64,000 bases of DNA. It comes from Neelides folsomi. Lineage: Eukaryota; Arthropoda; Collembola; Neelipleona; Neelidae. Positions 1 to 12,606 of this stretch are shown here, piece after piece. The DNA lies in NCBI GenBank assembly GCA_034687125.1, contig JAQGBZ010000340.1:1-64000 (forward strand), written 5' to 3'. How positions within the stretch are numbered: position 1 is the stretch's first letter; every line of letters starts with the position of its first letter. The notes under the pieces were generated by a model that was not told where the DNA came from, ran no database searches, and worked only from the letters and a program-made list of their open reading frames with translations. Made by a program: the position numbers and the translations under genes.

Positions 1-1737
1 TATTTATCTAAAACATCATCAAATTCTTTAACATGGGTGTAAAATATTATTGAACAAATTAAAACAAAATTTGACGTGGCTAAAACTAGACACTGTAAAT
101 AATAATGGATCAAAGCTGAGATTATTCCAAAGGAATAATAATATCCCTGTAATTCTAAATTTTCTTCTCCATTTTGATCAATTAAATAAAAACCATAAAG
201 AATTTTAAATGTGTATTTTCGAATTATTAAGTTCCAGAAAGTATCATCATTCTTATATGGTGTCCACCCTTTGCTGATTAAAGTTAAAACTAATTTTACA
301 AATGATATTCCGAACAAAAATGCCGTAAAAACAAAATATTTCTGAAAATAGAAATTAAATGATTATTTATTCTATCTGATATTTTGTTTTAAATATTTTT
401 TAGAATAACAGCATTATGTATATGACGATAGAATATATAAAAGAATCTATTTCAAATTTGTTTGAGATTTTTTTATCGTTTCTAGAGATTTAATTGATTT
501 ATTTTTTTATAAAAATTTTATTGATTAAGTTATTATATTAGTACTTAAATAATTAAGAGCTCATTTTATTATTTATTATTAGTATTAATGGTAATTGAAA
601 ATAAATATAATAAATTGAAAAAAAATTTCTTTCAGAATCAATATAATATAATAATTAAAATGTTACTGTATAACACAACAAGGAAAAAACTTCAAATGTA
701 TATTGAATAAAGATTAACACAGAAATTGAACCTTTATCATTTAATAATTATTCGATATTTATTAATTTATCTCAAAGACCCATTTGTTGAAAGGAATCAA
801 ATCCGATATCCAGTCTTTTGCTTAAAACTAACTAATTGTAATTAATTCACTATTCTAATTCATCTCTTCATTGAATGTCTTTGTCGTCAACGGCAATTCG
901 ATTTCATTTACTGTAGGGCATAAATCGGTATTATGGAACATGTTAATACCAATGGTAAAGTTTTGGTGAAGTTTACTTTTGATACCTTTTTTTTACTAAA
1001 TCAATAAAATCTTTGAAATAAAGTTAAAGGGATGCAGTTAGTTAAAGTTGTTATATCTCATTAGCCATATTTCTCACATTTCTACCTCTAATTAATGTTA
1101 GATTTACAAATATCCTCTGTCGATTTAGTAAGAAAATGTGGCAAAAGTAACTATTATTGACTGGTCCTGTAAAACAGATTTTTTCCAATTTTTTTAAAAA
1201 TAATTTAGTTAATCTTTACAAAGTGAGATATAATTCGCTGTTTAATCAAATATCTTTATAAATTACTCATATTACCCTATTATTTGCATTAATACTTATT
1301 ATTATAATTTTTATTAATTATGATTTCAATTTTTTTTTAAATTGAAATCTCTAGTTTTTAAAACTCTAGAAACGATGTTAAGCAAATCAATTTTTGAAAT
1401 AGGTTCTTTTAAATATTCTATCGTCATATGTATGAGGATTGAGGATAAGATCTTTAAAATAAATCATATTTGCAATTTGCAACATATATTAAGTTATTTG
1501 TAAGATGTTCACATTTTTATGGATATATTGACGTTTTTGCAGGAAAAGGATTTTTGAAAACGTATTTCTGTTGAAATTCAAAAAATATAAATAAAAGCAT
1601 ATCACGACAATATCCATTAAATTGGCTGTCAATACAAACAGTTGTTCAGGTCTCTTAGCAACAAATTCAATCATTTCACTTCGCGAACAAAAAACCATGA
1701 CCACAATTGAAACAGATTGAAAACAAAATAGAAATAT
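1..1737 (-). CDS. Gustatory-type chemoreceptor gene, partial (runs off left edge)
   Basis: Multi-helix membrane protein on the minus strand, read as candidate exons 1737..about 1500, about 1449..1330 and 341..1. The last exon has a clean TTTCAG acceptor. It encodes a hydrophobic helix, a charged loop (KGWTPYKND), a long aromatic stretch, another helix pair and then an acidic cytosolic-looking segment (VKEFDDVLDK) where the window ends. This order matches helices 3-4 and the start of intracellular loop 2 of insect gustatory receptors, and it resembles the loop order of the three receptors at 54.6-60 kb. The first exon shows two helices around CSRSEMIEFVAKRPEQLF. Donor sites of the first two exons were not resolved and the start codon was not found. 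The family call rests on topology and general resemblance, not on a diagnostic motif, because the C-terminal signature lies outside the window. Confidence 0.55.
419..1432. repeat. Inverted duplication of an exon-like segment (arms about 70 bp)
   Basis: Plus strand 419-490 and the reverse complement of 1361-1432 are clearly related. Both begin with the same TATGACGATAGAATAT core and both end with ATCGTTTCTAGAG. Each arm stays open for about 25 codons and reads MTIEY(I/L)KE(S/P)IS in its own sense direction. The minus-strand copy sits where a middle exon of the left-edge receptor would be expected. Confidence 0.7.
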
Positions 1738-1854
1738 CTAGTAAAAAATATGTTAATGATCTTGTTCATAATTATATATTACTTGTAATAATTACTTAAA
1801 TATTTAATTCCAAAACCACAAATGCAACATTGTATTTATTTGAATTAATGAAAA

Positions 1855-2181
1855 TTAATAAACATTCTTTATTGTAAATATGTAAATACAAAATGATTTT
1901 TTTAAATCATTAATGGTATAAAACAATGTTACATTTGCTTTATATATTTGTACTATATTACTCATTAATTTTAATATTATTTTCATAATTTGAATATTCA
2001 TTATTATTTTTTTATTTTTCAACTCCACCTGTTTGAATTTTATAAATGCATTATAAAAAGATGAACTTTCCACATGAAGAGGATTATTTAAAATGAGAAA
2101 TGCAAATTTAAAAAATAAATTTATTAAAATAAATGATTCATTTTTAAATGTGTTTGATGAGCTCATTTTGCTACAGGAAAT
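1855..2181 (-). CDS. Possible 3' exon of an upstream chemoreceptor-like gene
   Basis: Minus-strand open segment after a plausible acceptor (TTTCCTGTAG) at about 2177. It codes a hydrophobic patch, then a lysine-rich stretch, then a segment (IYKANVTLFYTINDLKKSF) that looks like the penultimate gustatory-receptor exon, where an N-x-F-x-hydrophobic-N/D motif precedes the last helix. A further open segment at 2581..2450 containing LREPFVTQMICLIAILVG could be an earlier exon of the same gene. No start codon, final exon or intact splice chain was found, so this may be a decayed receptor. Confidence 0.25.
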   Translation of the reverse strand: MSCSKMSSSNTFKNESFILINLFFKFAFLILNNPLHVESSSFYNAFIKFKQVELKNKKIIMNIQIMKIILKLMSNIVQIYKANVTLFYTINDLKKSFCIYIFTIKNVY

Positions 2182-3164
2182 ATTGATATATATATATACC
2201 TCACTTGATTAGAATAAGAATGAATTAAAAATACAAGTACATACAACTGTGACAATATATAAATTTATTAAATTCTACTATAAGAATTAATAAAATATTT
2301 TTTATTGTGTTCTAACTTTTCTATGCCATTTAGGCCAATTGGTCCATCCAATGACCAATTATTTGCTAAATTGATTCTTGATATTTTAAAAGTTTTAACA
2401 TATGAGAAATAAGTATTAAATTATTAATTATAAACATATGTACATAAATAGGATAAGGGTTGGTTCCAACTAAAATAGCAATTAAACAAATCATTTGAGT
2501 CACGAATGGTTCTCTTAATTGAATATTTAATATTCTGTTTTTGTTTCTTAAATATATTTTTGTTGATAGGAACTTTCTTGCTTGTGTTTGATTCAATTAA
2601 AAATGTTTTTGACTAATATTGACAAATTGGAATTTCATTAAATTGATAAATAATAATGAGAAAGTGAGATGAATGATTTTAAATTACCAAGATAAAAGTA
2701 ACATTAATTTGATCATATAAAAATGTTCACATATATTACAAATATATGGTATTTAAATAGGGCGTTATGTCTTACTTATTGTATATTGAATATTGTATTA
2801 CCTATATTAAGAGTACCTAATCTATATATTATGTTTTTTATAATTAACTTTAACTTTAATATGAATTAAACAACATGAACATTTATTTTAACATGATTTA
2901 AACAACATGAACAATTACTTTAACATATGAAGTAATAGATATAAGAGACAAACTGTAGAAATTTATTCATACATAATAAATAATAATGTAATATGAATAC
3001 CTAACTACAGTTACAACTTGAATAATTACATATTATATTTATTAAAGTTTAAAAACTATTAAGACTTTGTTAATATCTAAATACTTTACAATACTTTATG
3101 TATGTAGTTATGTCTGTTATGTAAGTTAAGACTTACATTAGAAGAACATTTGAGTCTTTCCGAC

Positions 3165-3520
3165 TCAAGATTATACATGGGCGGGAGTCTCAAAAAGCAA
3201 GGGGCTTGGTTGAATAAGATTGAAGGAAATGCAATATTCTTGCTTTTGGCTCAGTTTGGAGCCTTCTCGCGCAGGTCTTGCATTTACTTTTCCCAAACCA
3301 GCCAAAAGCAAGAACAAGAAGAAATTACGGAAAGAACTTCGTAGCCTTTCTCTTGAACGTCTCCTTGCCTTTTTACGTCATCAAGGGGAAGAGGAAGGGC
3401 AAGAACATCCTCTTGATACGGAATCTCTCAATTTTAAGTCTTGTCTTTCTTCTAGGCATAAATATAAATCATGTTCATTCCCAAGCCCGGAATATGAACC
3501 AGAGACAATTCCCCCAAAAT
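3165..3520. other. GC-richer unassigned island with internal hairpin
   Basis: This stretch differs in composition from its AT-rich flanks. It includes a 13-bp inverted repeat (CTTGCTTTTGGCT near 3239, AGCCAAAAGCAAG near 3301). A plus-strand frame (3220-3522) is open for 100 codons with a lysine/glutamate-rich middle and a proline-rich end, but it matches no family I know and other frames overlap it. It could be a transposon fragment or an unrecognised exon. The rest of 2597-3664 shows no gene. Confidence 0.4.
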
Positions 3521-3664
3521 GATTTATTTGTCAATTTGTCATTTCACAATTTCGCAATTGACAATGTTATCCTTGTCGAAATTATTTATTAAGACTTTAA
3601 TAATAACAAGTTACAACTTGAAAAATTCAATAATTTGAAGTTCTTTAATTTGTATTTTCATAAA

Positions 3665-6594
3665 ATGGAATGTCTAATTTGCAGCAACGATTTATTTCAA
3701 AGTCAGTTAGATGAATTTAATTCTAATCAAGTTTTTAACCAATTTAACGATCTTTTAACCCTCGACCCGAAAACTGTCAATTTTTCATCATTAAAAAAAC
3801 CACCAAATAATGTGTTTTGTAGTTTATGTTTAAACGAACTAAATGAGATATTGGCAGTGGTCACAACTTTAAAATTGTTAGAATTGAAAGTTGAAAATTT
3901 TAAACGAAGTTTAAAGGAAAAGATTCTCTCAAGTCATCAAAAAAGTATTAATTACGAACGACAAAATATAAATCAGTTTAATGATTTTCAAGAGATTCGT
4001 TTCAGAATTTGTAACGGTAGTAGAATTAATAATTTTATTCTACATAATAACTATAATTAAATATGTACACATCCAAGCTAAAAATAACAAATTACCAAAA
4101 TTCTTCGAAATTTATCATTTTAAGTATATTTACTTAATATTGTAAACGCATTTCGACCATTTTAATTTCACAATTGACATTTTATAATAATCCACTTTTA
4201 ATTTTTTTACAGAATTGTCATTGCTGCATAGCGAAAATGATCCAGAACCAGCTGATGATGATTTTAGCGAAAACCATGATAATATCCCGATCGAGGAATT
4301 CATTATTAAAGAAGAGTCCATTTGGAATGATGAATTTGAATCCTCATCTATTGCGATTCTTGACGAAAGTGATCAATATCAATCGAATCGGCCACAATTA
4401 AATAATGCCATGTAAGATTTACAAATCATCATTACTTTATAACTGTAGAACATAATTTAATACACATAATTTATCTATAACTTCCTATTACAAATATATT
4501 AATTTTTTATTATAGTGCATTCACGGGGAATTTAGGTCTGAGTTATAGGATGGCCCCTGCATCTGCATTATTTAAATTTTGTTACCAACTAAACTGAGAA
4601 TTTTTATTAATGCAATGATGGGCCAATGCATAACTCAGACCTAAATTCCCCATGAATGCACTATAGTAAACATGATCAACTTAATTTCTTACAGTTGTTT
4701 TTATTTTAGATCCATTGAAGGTCCACCGCCAAATCCTGAACAACTCCGAAGAGAAGCCGAAAAAGATCAAATGAAAATCAGAATCAAAAGGGTGGAAGAG
4801 GAAGAAAACGAATTCACTCCAATTTTAGATGAAATCCTGAATCGGTCCATTTACACTCCCAAATCGAAGTGTTCTCATTGTTCGCAAACCTTCGACACCA
4901 GATGTGCATACAGATCTCATCTCTGGACACACGAAACGAACGTCGACCAAAAAGATGAAAACGCTTCGACTCCATATGTGAAACAATTAAAGAAAAGGTG
5001 CCAAATGTGCAATTTGAATTTCTCCTCATGGGCCGAACACCACAACCACATGAAAGTCCACGAAACACCAGAAGGAAAATATCAATGCATTTTCTGCCAG
5101 GAGTTGTATGCAACAAGAAGCTATTTAACATCCCATGTCAGGATCCATTTAAAAGAAATCCAATGCCCAATGTGTGGAAAGTCTTTCTCTCGCCGAACTC
5201 AATTAATTGACCATATTCGGATCCACACAGGAGAAAAACCGTACAGGTGTCAGAAATGCAATGAACGATTTCGAAAAAAATCCATGTTAATTTACCATGA
5301 CAAAAAATGTTATTCATGGGACTCAAATTACGAAAAATGCAATAAGAAAAAACCAAAAATTAATTGTTCAGTTTGTCGTAGATCTTTTAAGACAAATTCT
5401 GGTTTGAAATTTCACATGAGAGCATTTCATGTCATTCCCGAAAATGTTAACTGCCAAAAAATAATACCTGAATTATTTGGAAATGACAACCAAGAAATTG
5501 TAAATGGGGAAGAATTGTTAAATGAAAATGGCAAAGAAATGTTAAATGCAAATTTTAAAGAAATAATCGTGCCAATAAATGATCATTCCAACCTAGAATG
5601 TAGAGATTTAATTTACGAGTGCAAAATCTGCAACAAAACAATGCAACATTCAAATTACAAGCGACACATGCTTATCCACAAAAATATCAAACGATTTGAG
5701 TGCGAAGTTTGTGAAAGAAAATTTAGCAGAACTTCTTCATTAAAATCTCATTTAAAAGTTCACGTCAAAACGGATCCAGAACTTATCGATAAATTAAAAA
5801 TTAAACCCTATCCTGAAAGGTCACCTGAATCGATTCAGAATGGGAGATCGAGAAAAGCAACGACGAATCAACGCACAAATCCAATAATAGTTTGCGAAGT
5901 TTGTGGAAAATCAATTAAAAAATACAACATGCCAGACCATTTGAGAAGTCATGCCAAAGTGAAAAAATTCCAATGTGAGATTTGTCTTAAAAGCTTCGCA
6001 CGTAACTTGACTTTAAAATACCATAAAACAGTTCATTCAGGAGAAAATCATTACTTGTGCAATCACTGCGGAAAATATTTTGCTTACAAAACGAGTTTAA
6101 ATGTTCATTTGAAGTCTCACGAAGAGAATAAGAAAAAATTCACATGTGCTCAATGTAACCGTGTTTATTCTCATTATTCTTCATGGTTTGATCATATGAA
6201 GTCTCATAAGGAAGTTGGGAAGTTCAAGTGCGAATATTGTAACAAATTGTTTTTCAAGAATGCAACTTTGCAACAACATTTGACGAAGCATACGGGAGAA
6301 AAACCTTACACTTGTCAAATTTGTGATGTCAAGTTTTCTTCTTATTCTTGCTTTATTCGACACAGGAAGAGGAAACATAACGGGATGAAGATCGGGAATG
6401 GGAAATCTGTTGTTGTGCCGAGTGGACCAAAATCAACCAACTGTGTCCAAGAAATGTCTGAATCATCCGAGAACTCCAAGACTGAAAAAGATGGACCTAA
6501 AATTGAGGGAATTAATGATAGTGATGTGTCCGAAGAGAAAATGGTTTATTATATTGTTGACACTGATGTCCCCGTAAATGAGGAAATTGTATGA
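3665..6594 (+). CDS. ZAD-like C2H2 zinc-finger protein, paralog 1 (811 aa)
   Basis: Predicted nuclear DNA-binding regulator. Exons are 3665-4016, 4213-4411 and 4710-6594, with intron phases 1 and 2 and a continuous frame. Exon 1 codes an N-terminal domain with two CxxC pairs (CLIC near residue 3, CSLC near 60), then a leucine-rich helix (LKLLELKVENFKRSLKEKIL). This is the layout of insect ZAD domains, which mediate dimerisation. Exon 2 is acidic (FIIKEESIWNDE). Exon 3 starts with a basic helix (MKIRIKRVEEEE) and then carries 14 C2H2 fingers from about residue 238 to 760. The fifth finger ends in Cys instead of His, and the seventh and ninth have an 11-residue instead of 12-residue core. A serine/glutamate-rich tail follows. 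The start is the ATG directly before ECLIC, which all four paralogs share. DNA target unknown. Confidence 0.9.
4511..4665. mobile_element. 155-bp MITE with 35-bp terminal inverted repeats in intron 2 of zinc-finger paralog 1
   Basis: The ends are inverted copies starting TATAGTGCATTCA and reaching GGTCTGAGTTA, with one mismatch (C/T) over about 35 bp. Outer TA dinucleotides suggest a TA target duplication, as made by Tc1/mariner-type transposases. There is no coding capacity. It occupies most of the intron and ends about 45 bp before the exon 3 acceptor. Confidence 0.85.
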
Positions 6595-6908
6595 TTTTAT
6601 ATGTAATTTTATAAAGATGAATGTAGATAATTTTATTTTGTATTATTCGAGAAAAAAAAATAAAGATCAAATCATTAATGTTAATTATGGAATTAATTAT
6701 TTTTAAATATAATATCCATCATTTTATCATTGCTACACATTTACATATATAAAATAATACATTATTAAAATTATAAAAAAATAGGTATTAAAACGACAAA
6801 ATAAAACGTAAGAATATGAATATGACTCAATTGTTTTATATTACCCCTCCCTTAGCCAAATTATTAATCCTGTTCTTTCCAATTCTAATTTGAAATCATT
6901 TTATAAAT

Positions 6909-6972
6909 ATTGGCATAATTTGCCATTGGCATAATTTGCCATTGGCACAATTTGCCATTGGCATTGCCAAGT
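6909..6972. repeat. 16-bp tandem repeat upstream of zinc-finger paralog 2
   Basis: About four copies of a 16-bp unit, TTGGCATAATTTGCCA (itself a near palindrome: TTGGCA...TGCCA), lie head to tail about 90 bp before the paralog 2 ATG. The third copy has one substitution and the last is partial. The repeated TGGCA/TGCCA half-sites could be protein-binding sites, but that is inference. The rest of 6595-7060 shows only AT-rich sequence with a polyadenylation-like AATAAA near 6658. Confidence 0.8.
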
Positions 6973-7060
6973 GTCAAATTCTATTTGGTATAAATACTAA
7001 CTTCAATTACTTGAATACCCTTCTTTAATTTGACGTTAATTGTTTAAATATCTTTCTATA

Positions 7061-9306
7061 ATGGAGTGTCTTATATGTAGCAAGGTGTTCCAAAGTAAGT
7101 TAGAAAAAATTAATTCAGATCAAGTTTTTAACCAATTTAACAATCTTTTAAACCTCGACCTGAAAATTGTCAATATTTCCTCATTGAAACAACCTCCCAA
7201 CAAAGTGCTTTGTACATTTTGTTCAAATGAATTAAATGAGATATTTGAAGTGATCACAACTTTTAAATTATTAGAATTGAAAATTGGAAATTTTAAACGA
7301 AGTTTAAAGGAAAAGATTCTCTCGAGTCATCAAAAGGGGATTAATTTCGTAAGCAATAATACGACCCAGTTTAACGATGTTCAAGAGATTCGTTTCAGAA
7401 TTTGCAATGGTAATGGAATTAAAATGTATTTCTACGCTATATAATTAATAATTATATTAAATTACCCAAATACTATTTAACATTATAAATCAAATTTAAT
7501 CACTTAAAAGTGTTTTATTTGTAATATTTTTCTTACAGAATTATCATTGTTTCCGAGCGATATTGAATCAGAACCAGATGACCATTTTATCGAAAACCAT
7601 GATGATATTCAAAATGATGATTTCATTATTAAAGAAGAAAACCTTTGGACTGATGAAATTGATAACTCATCCGTAGTAATAATTGATGAGAGTGATCAAT
7701 TTCTTAATCAAGCACCATTAATCTGTAACAAGTATGGTTCACAAATCATTAATATTATTTAATCCAAATACATATTTTAGTTTATTCTTTAGACTTATTC
7801 TTTTTAAATCTTATTAATCAAAATTTAATATTCAAATCTTTTATAAATCTTTGATGATATTAAACTTATTTTTTTTAATTCAGAACCATTGAAGATGACC
7901 AAAAGATGAAATTAGAAGAACTGCGAAAAGAAGCAGCGAAAGATCAAATGAAAATAAGAATCAAAAGGGTAGAAGAAGAATACGAATTCTCACCAATTTT
8001 AGATGAAATTCTGAATCGTTCCAACACAAGATCGAAATCTTCTTTTAGCGGCGAAAACTCCGTCACCAAGCGATCACTCGGGTCACATCTCAAAGTCAGA
8101 ATCGATAAAACTAAAAGCAACCAAGCTAAATGTCCAATGTGTGGTGAATCTTTCTCTCTCAATACTCTCTTAATTGACCACATTCAGATCCACACTAGAG
8201 AAAAGCCATACACATGTCAAGATTGCCAACAAAGATTTCAAACAAAATACAAGTTATTTAAGCACGAAAGAAAATCTCATCCTTTCGATCTAAACAAAGC
8301 AAAATCCAATAAGAAAAAACGTACATTGAAATGCTCAGTTTGTAAACGATGTTTTGCGAGCATTTCTGGATTGAAGGTCCATATGAGAATAATTCATGAC
8401 ATCCGGGAAAAGGTTATCGCCCAAGTCGCCCATAAAATAAATATGCCAAAAATCTCTCCAATAAGATTCAAAGACATTAAAGATCCTTCTAACCAAACTG
8501 TGAAAGCAATAATTTACGAGTGCAAAATCTGTGATAAAATTTTGAAACCTAAAAACTACAAACCGCACATGTTAAGACACGAAAATATCAAACAATTTCC
8601 GTGCGAAATTTGCGGGAAAGAGTTTATGACACATTCTTTAATGATATCTCATTTAAAAGCCCACAAATTTGAACATATTAACAAACTGAAAATTCAACCC
8701 CATTCGGAAAAGGCACTTGAAGCATTAGCAAATAAGAATTTAACGAGCAAGACCGACCCGCTCGTAAATCCCTTTTTAATTTGCGACCTATGCGGAAAAT
8801 CAATTAAAAGATCCGGCATGCTGGAACATTTGAGAAGCCATTCCGGAATAAAGGAATTCCAATGTGACATTTGTTTTAAAAGCTTCTCCAGGAAGACGAT
8901 ATTAAAATACCATAGGAGACTTCATACAGGGGAAAATCATCATTTGTGTAATGTTTGTGGAAAAAATTTTGCCTACTTGACTAGTTTCAGAATTCATATG
9001 GAGTCGCATGGAGAGAAGAAATTCCAATGTTCGCAATGTGATAAAGCTTATTCTCATTATTCCTCATTGTATCAACATATTAAGTCTCATAAGGAATGGA
9101 ATCATAAATGTGAATTCTGCAACAAACTATTTTACAGGAAAACTAATTTGACAGCGCATATGGTGAGACATACGAAAAATAAACCCTTCACGTGTCCAAT
9201 TTGTTATATCAAGTTTTCTTCTTCTGGTTGTTTTGGTCGACACAGGAAGAATCAACACAATGGAATGAAAATCGAACCTATTGTTGATGCAAAAGCTGTT
9301 GAGTGA
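7061..9306 (+). CDS. ZAD-like C2H2 zinc-finger protein, paralog 2
   Basis: Exons are 7061-7409, 7539-7731 and 7884-9306, with the same phases (1, 2) as paralog 1 and a continuous frame. The N-terminal domain has CLIC and CTFC pairs and the same leucine-rich helix and SSHQKG tail. Exon 2 is the acidic linker (FIIKEENLWTDE). Exon 3 has 11 recognisable C2H2 fingers. The region corresponding to the first paralog 1 fingers is decayed: around residues 45-65 of the exon, the cysteines are gone but SLGSHLKVR remains. Fingers 4 and 6 have an 11-residue core, matching fingers 7 and 9 of paralog 1. Close similarity to paralog 1 across all exons indicates a recent tandem duplication. Probably a nuclear transcription factor; target unknown. 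Confidence 0.88.
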
Positions 9307-9784
9307 AAACGAACCAATTATTACCAAGGCCCTATTGTTGAGACTAATGTGCCTGTAAATGAGTTTGTGAATCTTTAAAATTTTTATGTATTTTGTTTTT
9401 TAGTTGCCACTTTATTATTCCATGATAAATAAAATTCAATCCAAATTCGACACTTCTAATTGATGATTTAAGAACTTTAATTATTTAGCTAGTTTTAAAA
9501 ATTTTGATAATATAATTATATAAATAATATTATATTTAAGATGAAATGCATTTTTATAAAACTTTAAAGTAAATATATTAGGTATATCTAAATTGCATAC
9601 AATATTAGGTCTTGTTCATATTTATATTTACAGGATAAGCTCTGCGCGGAATTGCGCGAATATTGAATATTTCCCAATAATTTTTATACAAAATACTAAA
9701 TACGTAAATGTAAAATTATTTATTGGTTCCAATTTGAGCGATTTTTAAAATAACTAAAATTAATAAATCTTATATTTATTCAAA
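9307..9784. other. Spacer between zinc-finger paralogs 2 and 3
   Basis: AT-rich, no coding frame supported. A short GC-richer palindromic patch (TGCGCGGAATTGCGCG near 9645) lies about 130 bp before the paralog 3 start and may belong to its promoter. Confidence 0.5.
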
Positions 9785-12042
9785 ATGGAATGCCTTATTT
9801 GTAGTAGAAATGTCTTTTCACAACATGTGATAGTCGATTCTGTTAGCAATAACTTTTTTACTCAATTTTGCCAACTTTTGTCTATCGACTTTTCTCAACA
9901 CAACGTTTCCATGTCACCCTTGAACTTATTTTGCGGAAAGTGTTTAGAAGAATTAAACGACATTTACACCGCAATTAAGTCTCTACAACAATTGGAGTTG
10001 AAAGTTGCTAATTTCAAAACTAATTTGGAGAATACAATCATTTCAAGTCATCAGAAATCCGGGTTTCATTGTCAATATGAATATTCAGGTTATGAAGTTT
10101 TGAATACTGCTAGAGAGATTCGCTACAAAATATTTCAAGGTAAAATAATTTAAATTATTTATGCTTTTATATATTTGCAATTAAAATTGTAGATTTATAG
10201 TAGAATTAAAGTTCTATTTAGTTCCTGTATTCTATTATAATTTTATAAGATTTGTGCATTATTTAATATTAAATAATTTAAATGTTTCTTTGAAATATGA
10301 AACACAATTTTTGATTTATTATATTATAGAATTACGTTCATTGCATAATGAACCTCTTGATAATCGTCCCGAAGATGTCGAACCTGCCGAAGATCCGCTG
10401 TTGGTTCAAACATCTCCAGTTGATGAAATTGTGATTAAGACCGATGTCGATGCTTTGGATGCTGAAAGTTTGGATAGTGAAGAGCCATGGACAGATTTTT
10501 ATCCAACTTGCGATCTTAGTCCTGTTCAATCTGATGAAACTTCATGTTCATTTTCTTCAACGAATTTCACTCAAAATCAAACAAAGTTATTAAAAATTCA
10601 TTTTATTATTCTTACTTATAATAATATATAATTATTTATAATAACGACTTAATTATAATAATATAATTAACTAACACATTAATAGATTAATGTAATGTCA
10701 TAAACAATGAAGGAATTAACATCTCTGTGTTTAATTCAGGACTCCGAATCTTTCAAATGAACAAATCGAATTGCTGAAAGCCAAAGCTAAACAAAATGAA
10801 ATGATAATAAAAATTAAAAGGCTCGAAGATCTAACTGAACAAGAAATAAATTCCGAAATCCAAAAACCGACTTCACATCAAAGTTTAAATCCATATCCGT
10901 TTGATTACAATTGTTACATTTGTGAAAAATCGTTTAAACACCGAAAGTCCCTTACACGTCACAATAAGGTCAAGAGACATCCAACCAATGAACCTGAATT
11001 GGGTGAACCTCCATCTCAAAAATTCTCCAATACTAATAAAACTTATTCCAAATCCAAATATTCCAAGTTTAAATATATTCCACGTAAAACTTGTTCGTTG
11101 TGTGATTTTGAATATACGAATTCCAAAGACTACAAAACCCACTACAAAACTCACAAGGTCAATGGGCGAATTCAATGTTCGATTTGTGATAAATCAATTT
11201 CAGCCCCTAATTTCCGATATCATATGCGGATCCATCAAGGCGACACAAAATTCAAATGTTTATTTTGTGACAAAGGATTTTTCCGAAGCACCATTCTTAA
11301 CGAACACCTTCGGAAACACACTAAAGAAAAACCTTTCAAATGTCAAATATGTAAAAAATCCTTCCGAGTTCAAGATACCTTCAATACCCATCAAAGAACC
11401 CACATGGCAGAATTCAATTTCAAAACTTCTGTAAACGAAAGAATTCAATGTGAACTTTGCGGGAAGGAAATGGGAGAAAACAATTTGAAATATCATATGA
11501 GGTCACACAACGAGGATGAAAAATTGAAATGCCCTTCGTGTCCAAAAACCTTCATTTACGATAAGGCTTTCAAAGACCATTTGAGGATTCATACAGGCGA
11601 AACTCCTTTCGAGTGCAAGACTTGTAATTTGAAATTCCATTATCGAACGGCTTACAATGGACATGTAAGATGGACCCATAAGGGAATTAGACCTAAAAGA
11701 CCTGTGAAAACATTTGTTTGCGAAATTTGTGGAAAGACGATTGGGATTTTGAGTAAGAAATTGCACATGAAGATTCACAACAAAGAAAAGGATTTTGTAT
11801 GTTCTTTGTGTCCAAAAAGTTTTTACAAACAGTCGCTGTTAACTTATCATATGAGATCTCATACTGGAGAAAATCCATTTTTGTGTACTGTTTGTGGGAA
11901 GGGATTTACTGTCGGTTATGCCTTAAATCAACACATGAAGAATCATAATTTGCCGGCTGCACCAACTCCAACTCCAGCTCCAGCAACTACAAACACAATG
12001 CCTTTTAATAATTGTGAATATTATGATCAATATTATTCTTGA
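9785..12042 (+). CDS. ZAD-like C2H2 zinc-finger protein, paralog 3
   Basis: Exons are 9785-10139, 10330-10585 and 10740-12042 (phases 1 and 2, continuous frame). The N-terminal CLIC...CGKC domain precedes a leucine helix (LQQLELKVANFKTNL). Exon 2 is a longer, strongly acidic linker. Exon 3 opens with the paralog-shared basic helix (MIIKIKRLED) and carries 11 C2H2 fingers. Fingers 3, 6 and 9 each have an 11-residue core, so the array reads as a repeated three-finger module. The protein ends with an Ala/Pro/Thr-rich stretch (APTPTPAPATTN) and an Asn/Tyr-rich tail. It is more diverged from paralogs 1 and 2 than they are from each other. Likely a nuclear DNA-binding protein. Confidence 0.88.
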
Positions 12043-12606
12043 TTTATCATTAATTGTTTTATTTATTTGAATTATTTGGTTTATTAAATTTGTACTTGAA
12101 AGTTAAAAGTTTGTTTTTGAATTACTTCATAATAGAATCATATAACATTTATTTAACAAAAATTCTGCATTTTTATTTATAAGGTAATTTATTACAATTA
12201 TTTAACATTATAGGAAATCTTATTGTTAGGAGTTAGTTCAGTCATAAATATCATTAAATGTGTATTCAATGATATTTTTAAATCATTTATTCTCATTCTC
12301 ATATTTATTATTTTTTCATTTTGGGTCAAATAGAGATAATTGGGAGTACATAATGGCTATTTCCTGAACTTAAAAACGCGGCTTGGGGCTTCTTTAAATA
12401 TTTACTTTAATTTTATTTTTATAATAAAACTCCCATTTTCTCTTTTGGTTCCTTCTGATATGGTCGAAGTCGTCGATCATGGTCGTCTTTCTTTCTCAGT
12501 CAGTATTTACATATTTTAACTTTAATCGTCTAAAGTAAGTTAAAATAATTTTTAGAAACTAAAACTGTTAATTTACGATTATTACAACATTTATCTCGAA
12601 GTTAAA
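12043..12606. other. Spacer between zinc-finger paralogs 3 and 4
   Basis: No gene seen. The part nearest paralog 4 (12360-12500) is less AT-rich, with a pyrimidine-rich stretch, and is the likely promoter or 5' leader of paralog 4. Confidence 0.4.

Noticed and set aside
4814-5131. Minus-strand open frame over zinc-finger exon 3
   Set aside because: Antisense shadow of the finger-coding sequence; no splice or family support. The same applies to minus frames at 5138-5356, 6181-6378, 7944-8183 and 10885-11175.
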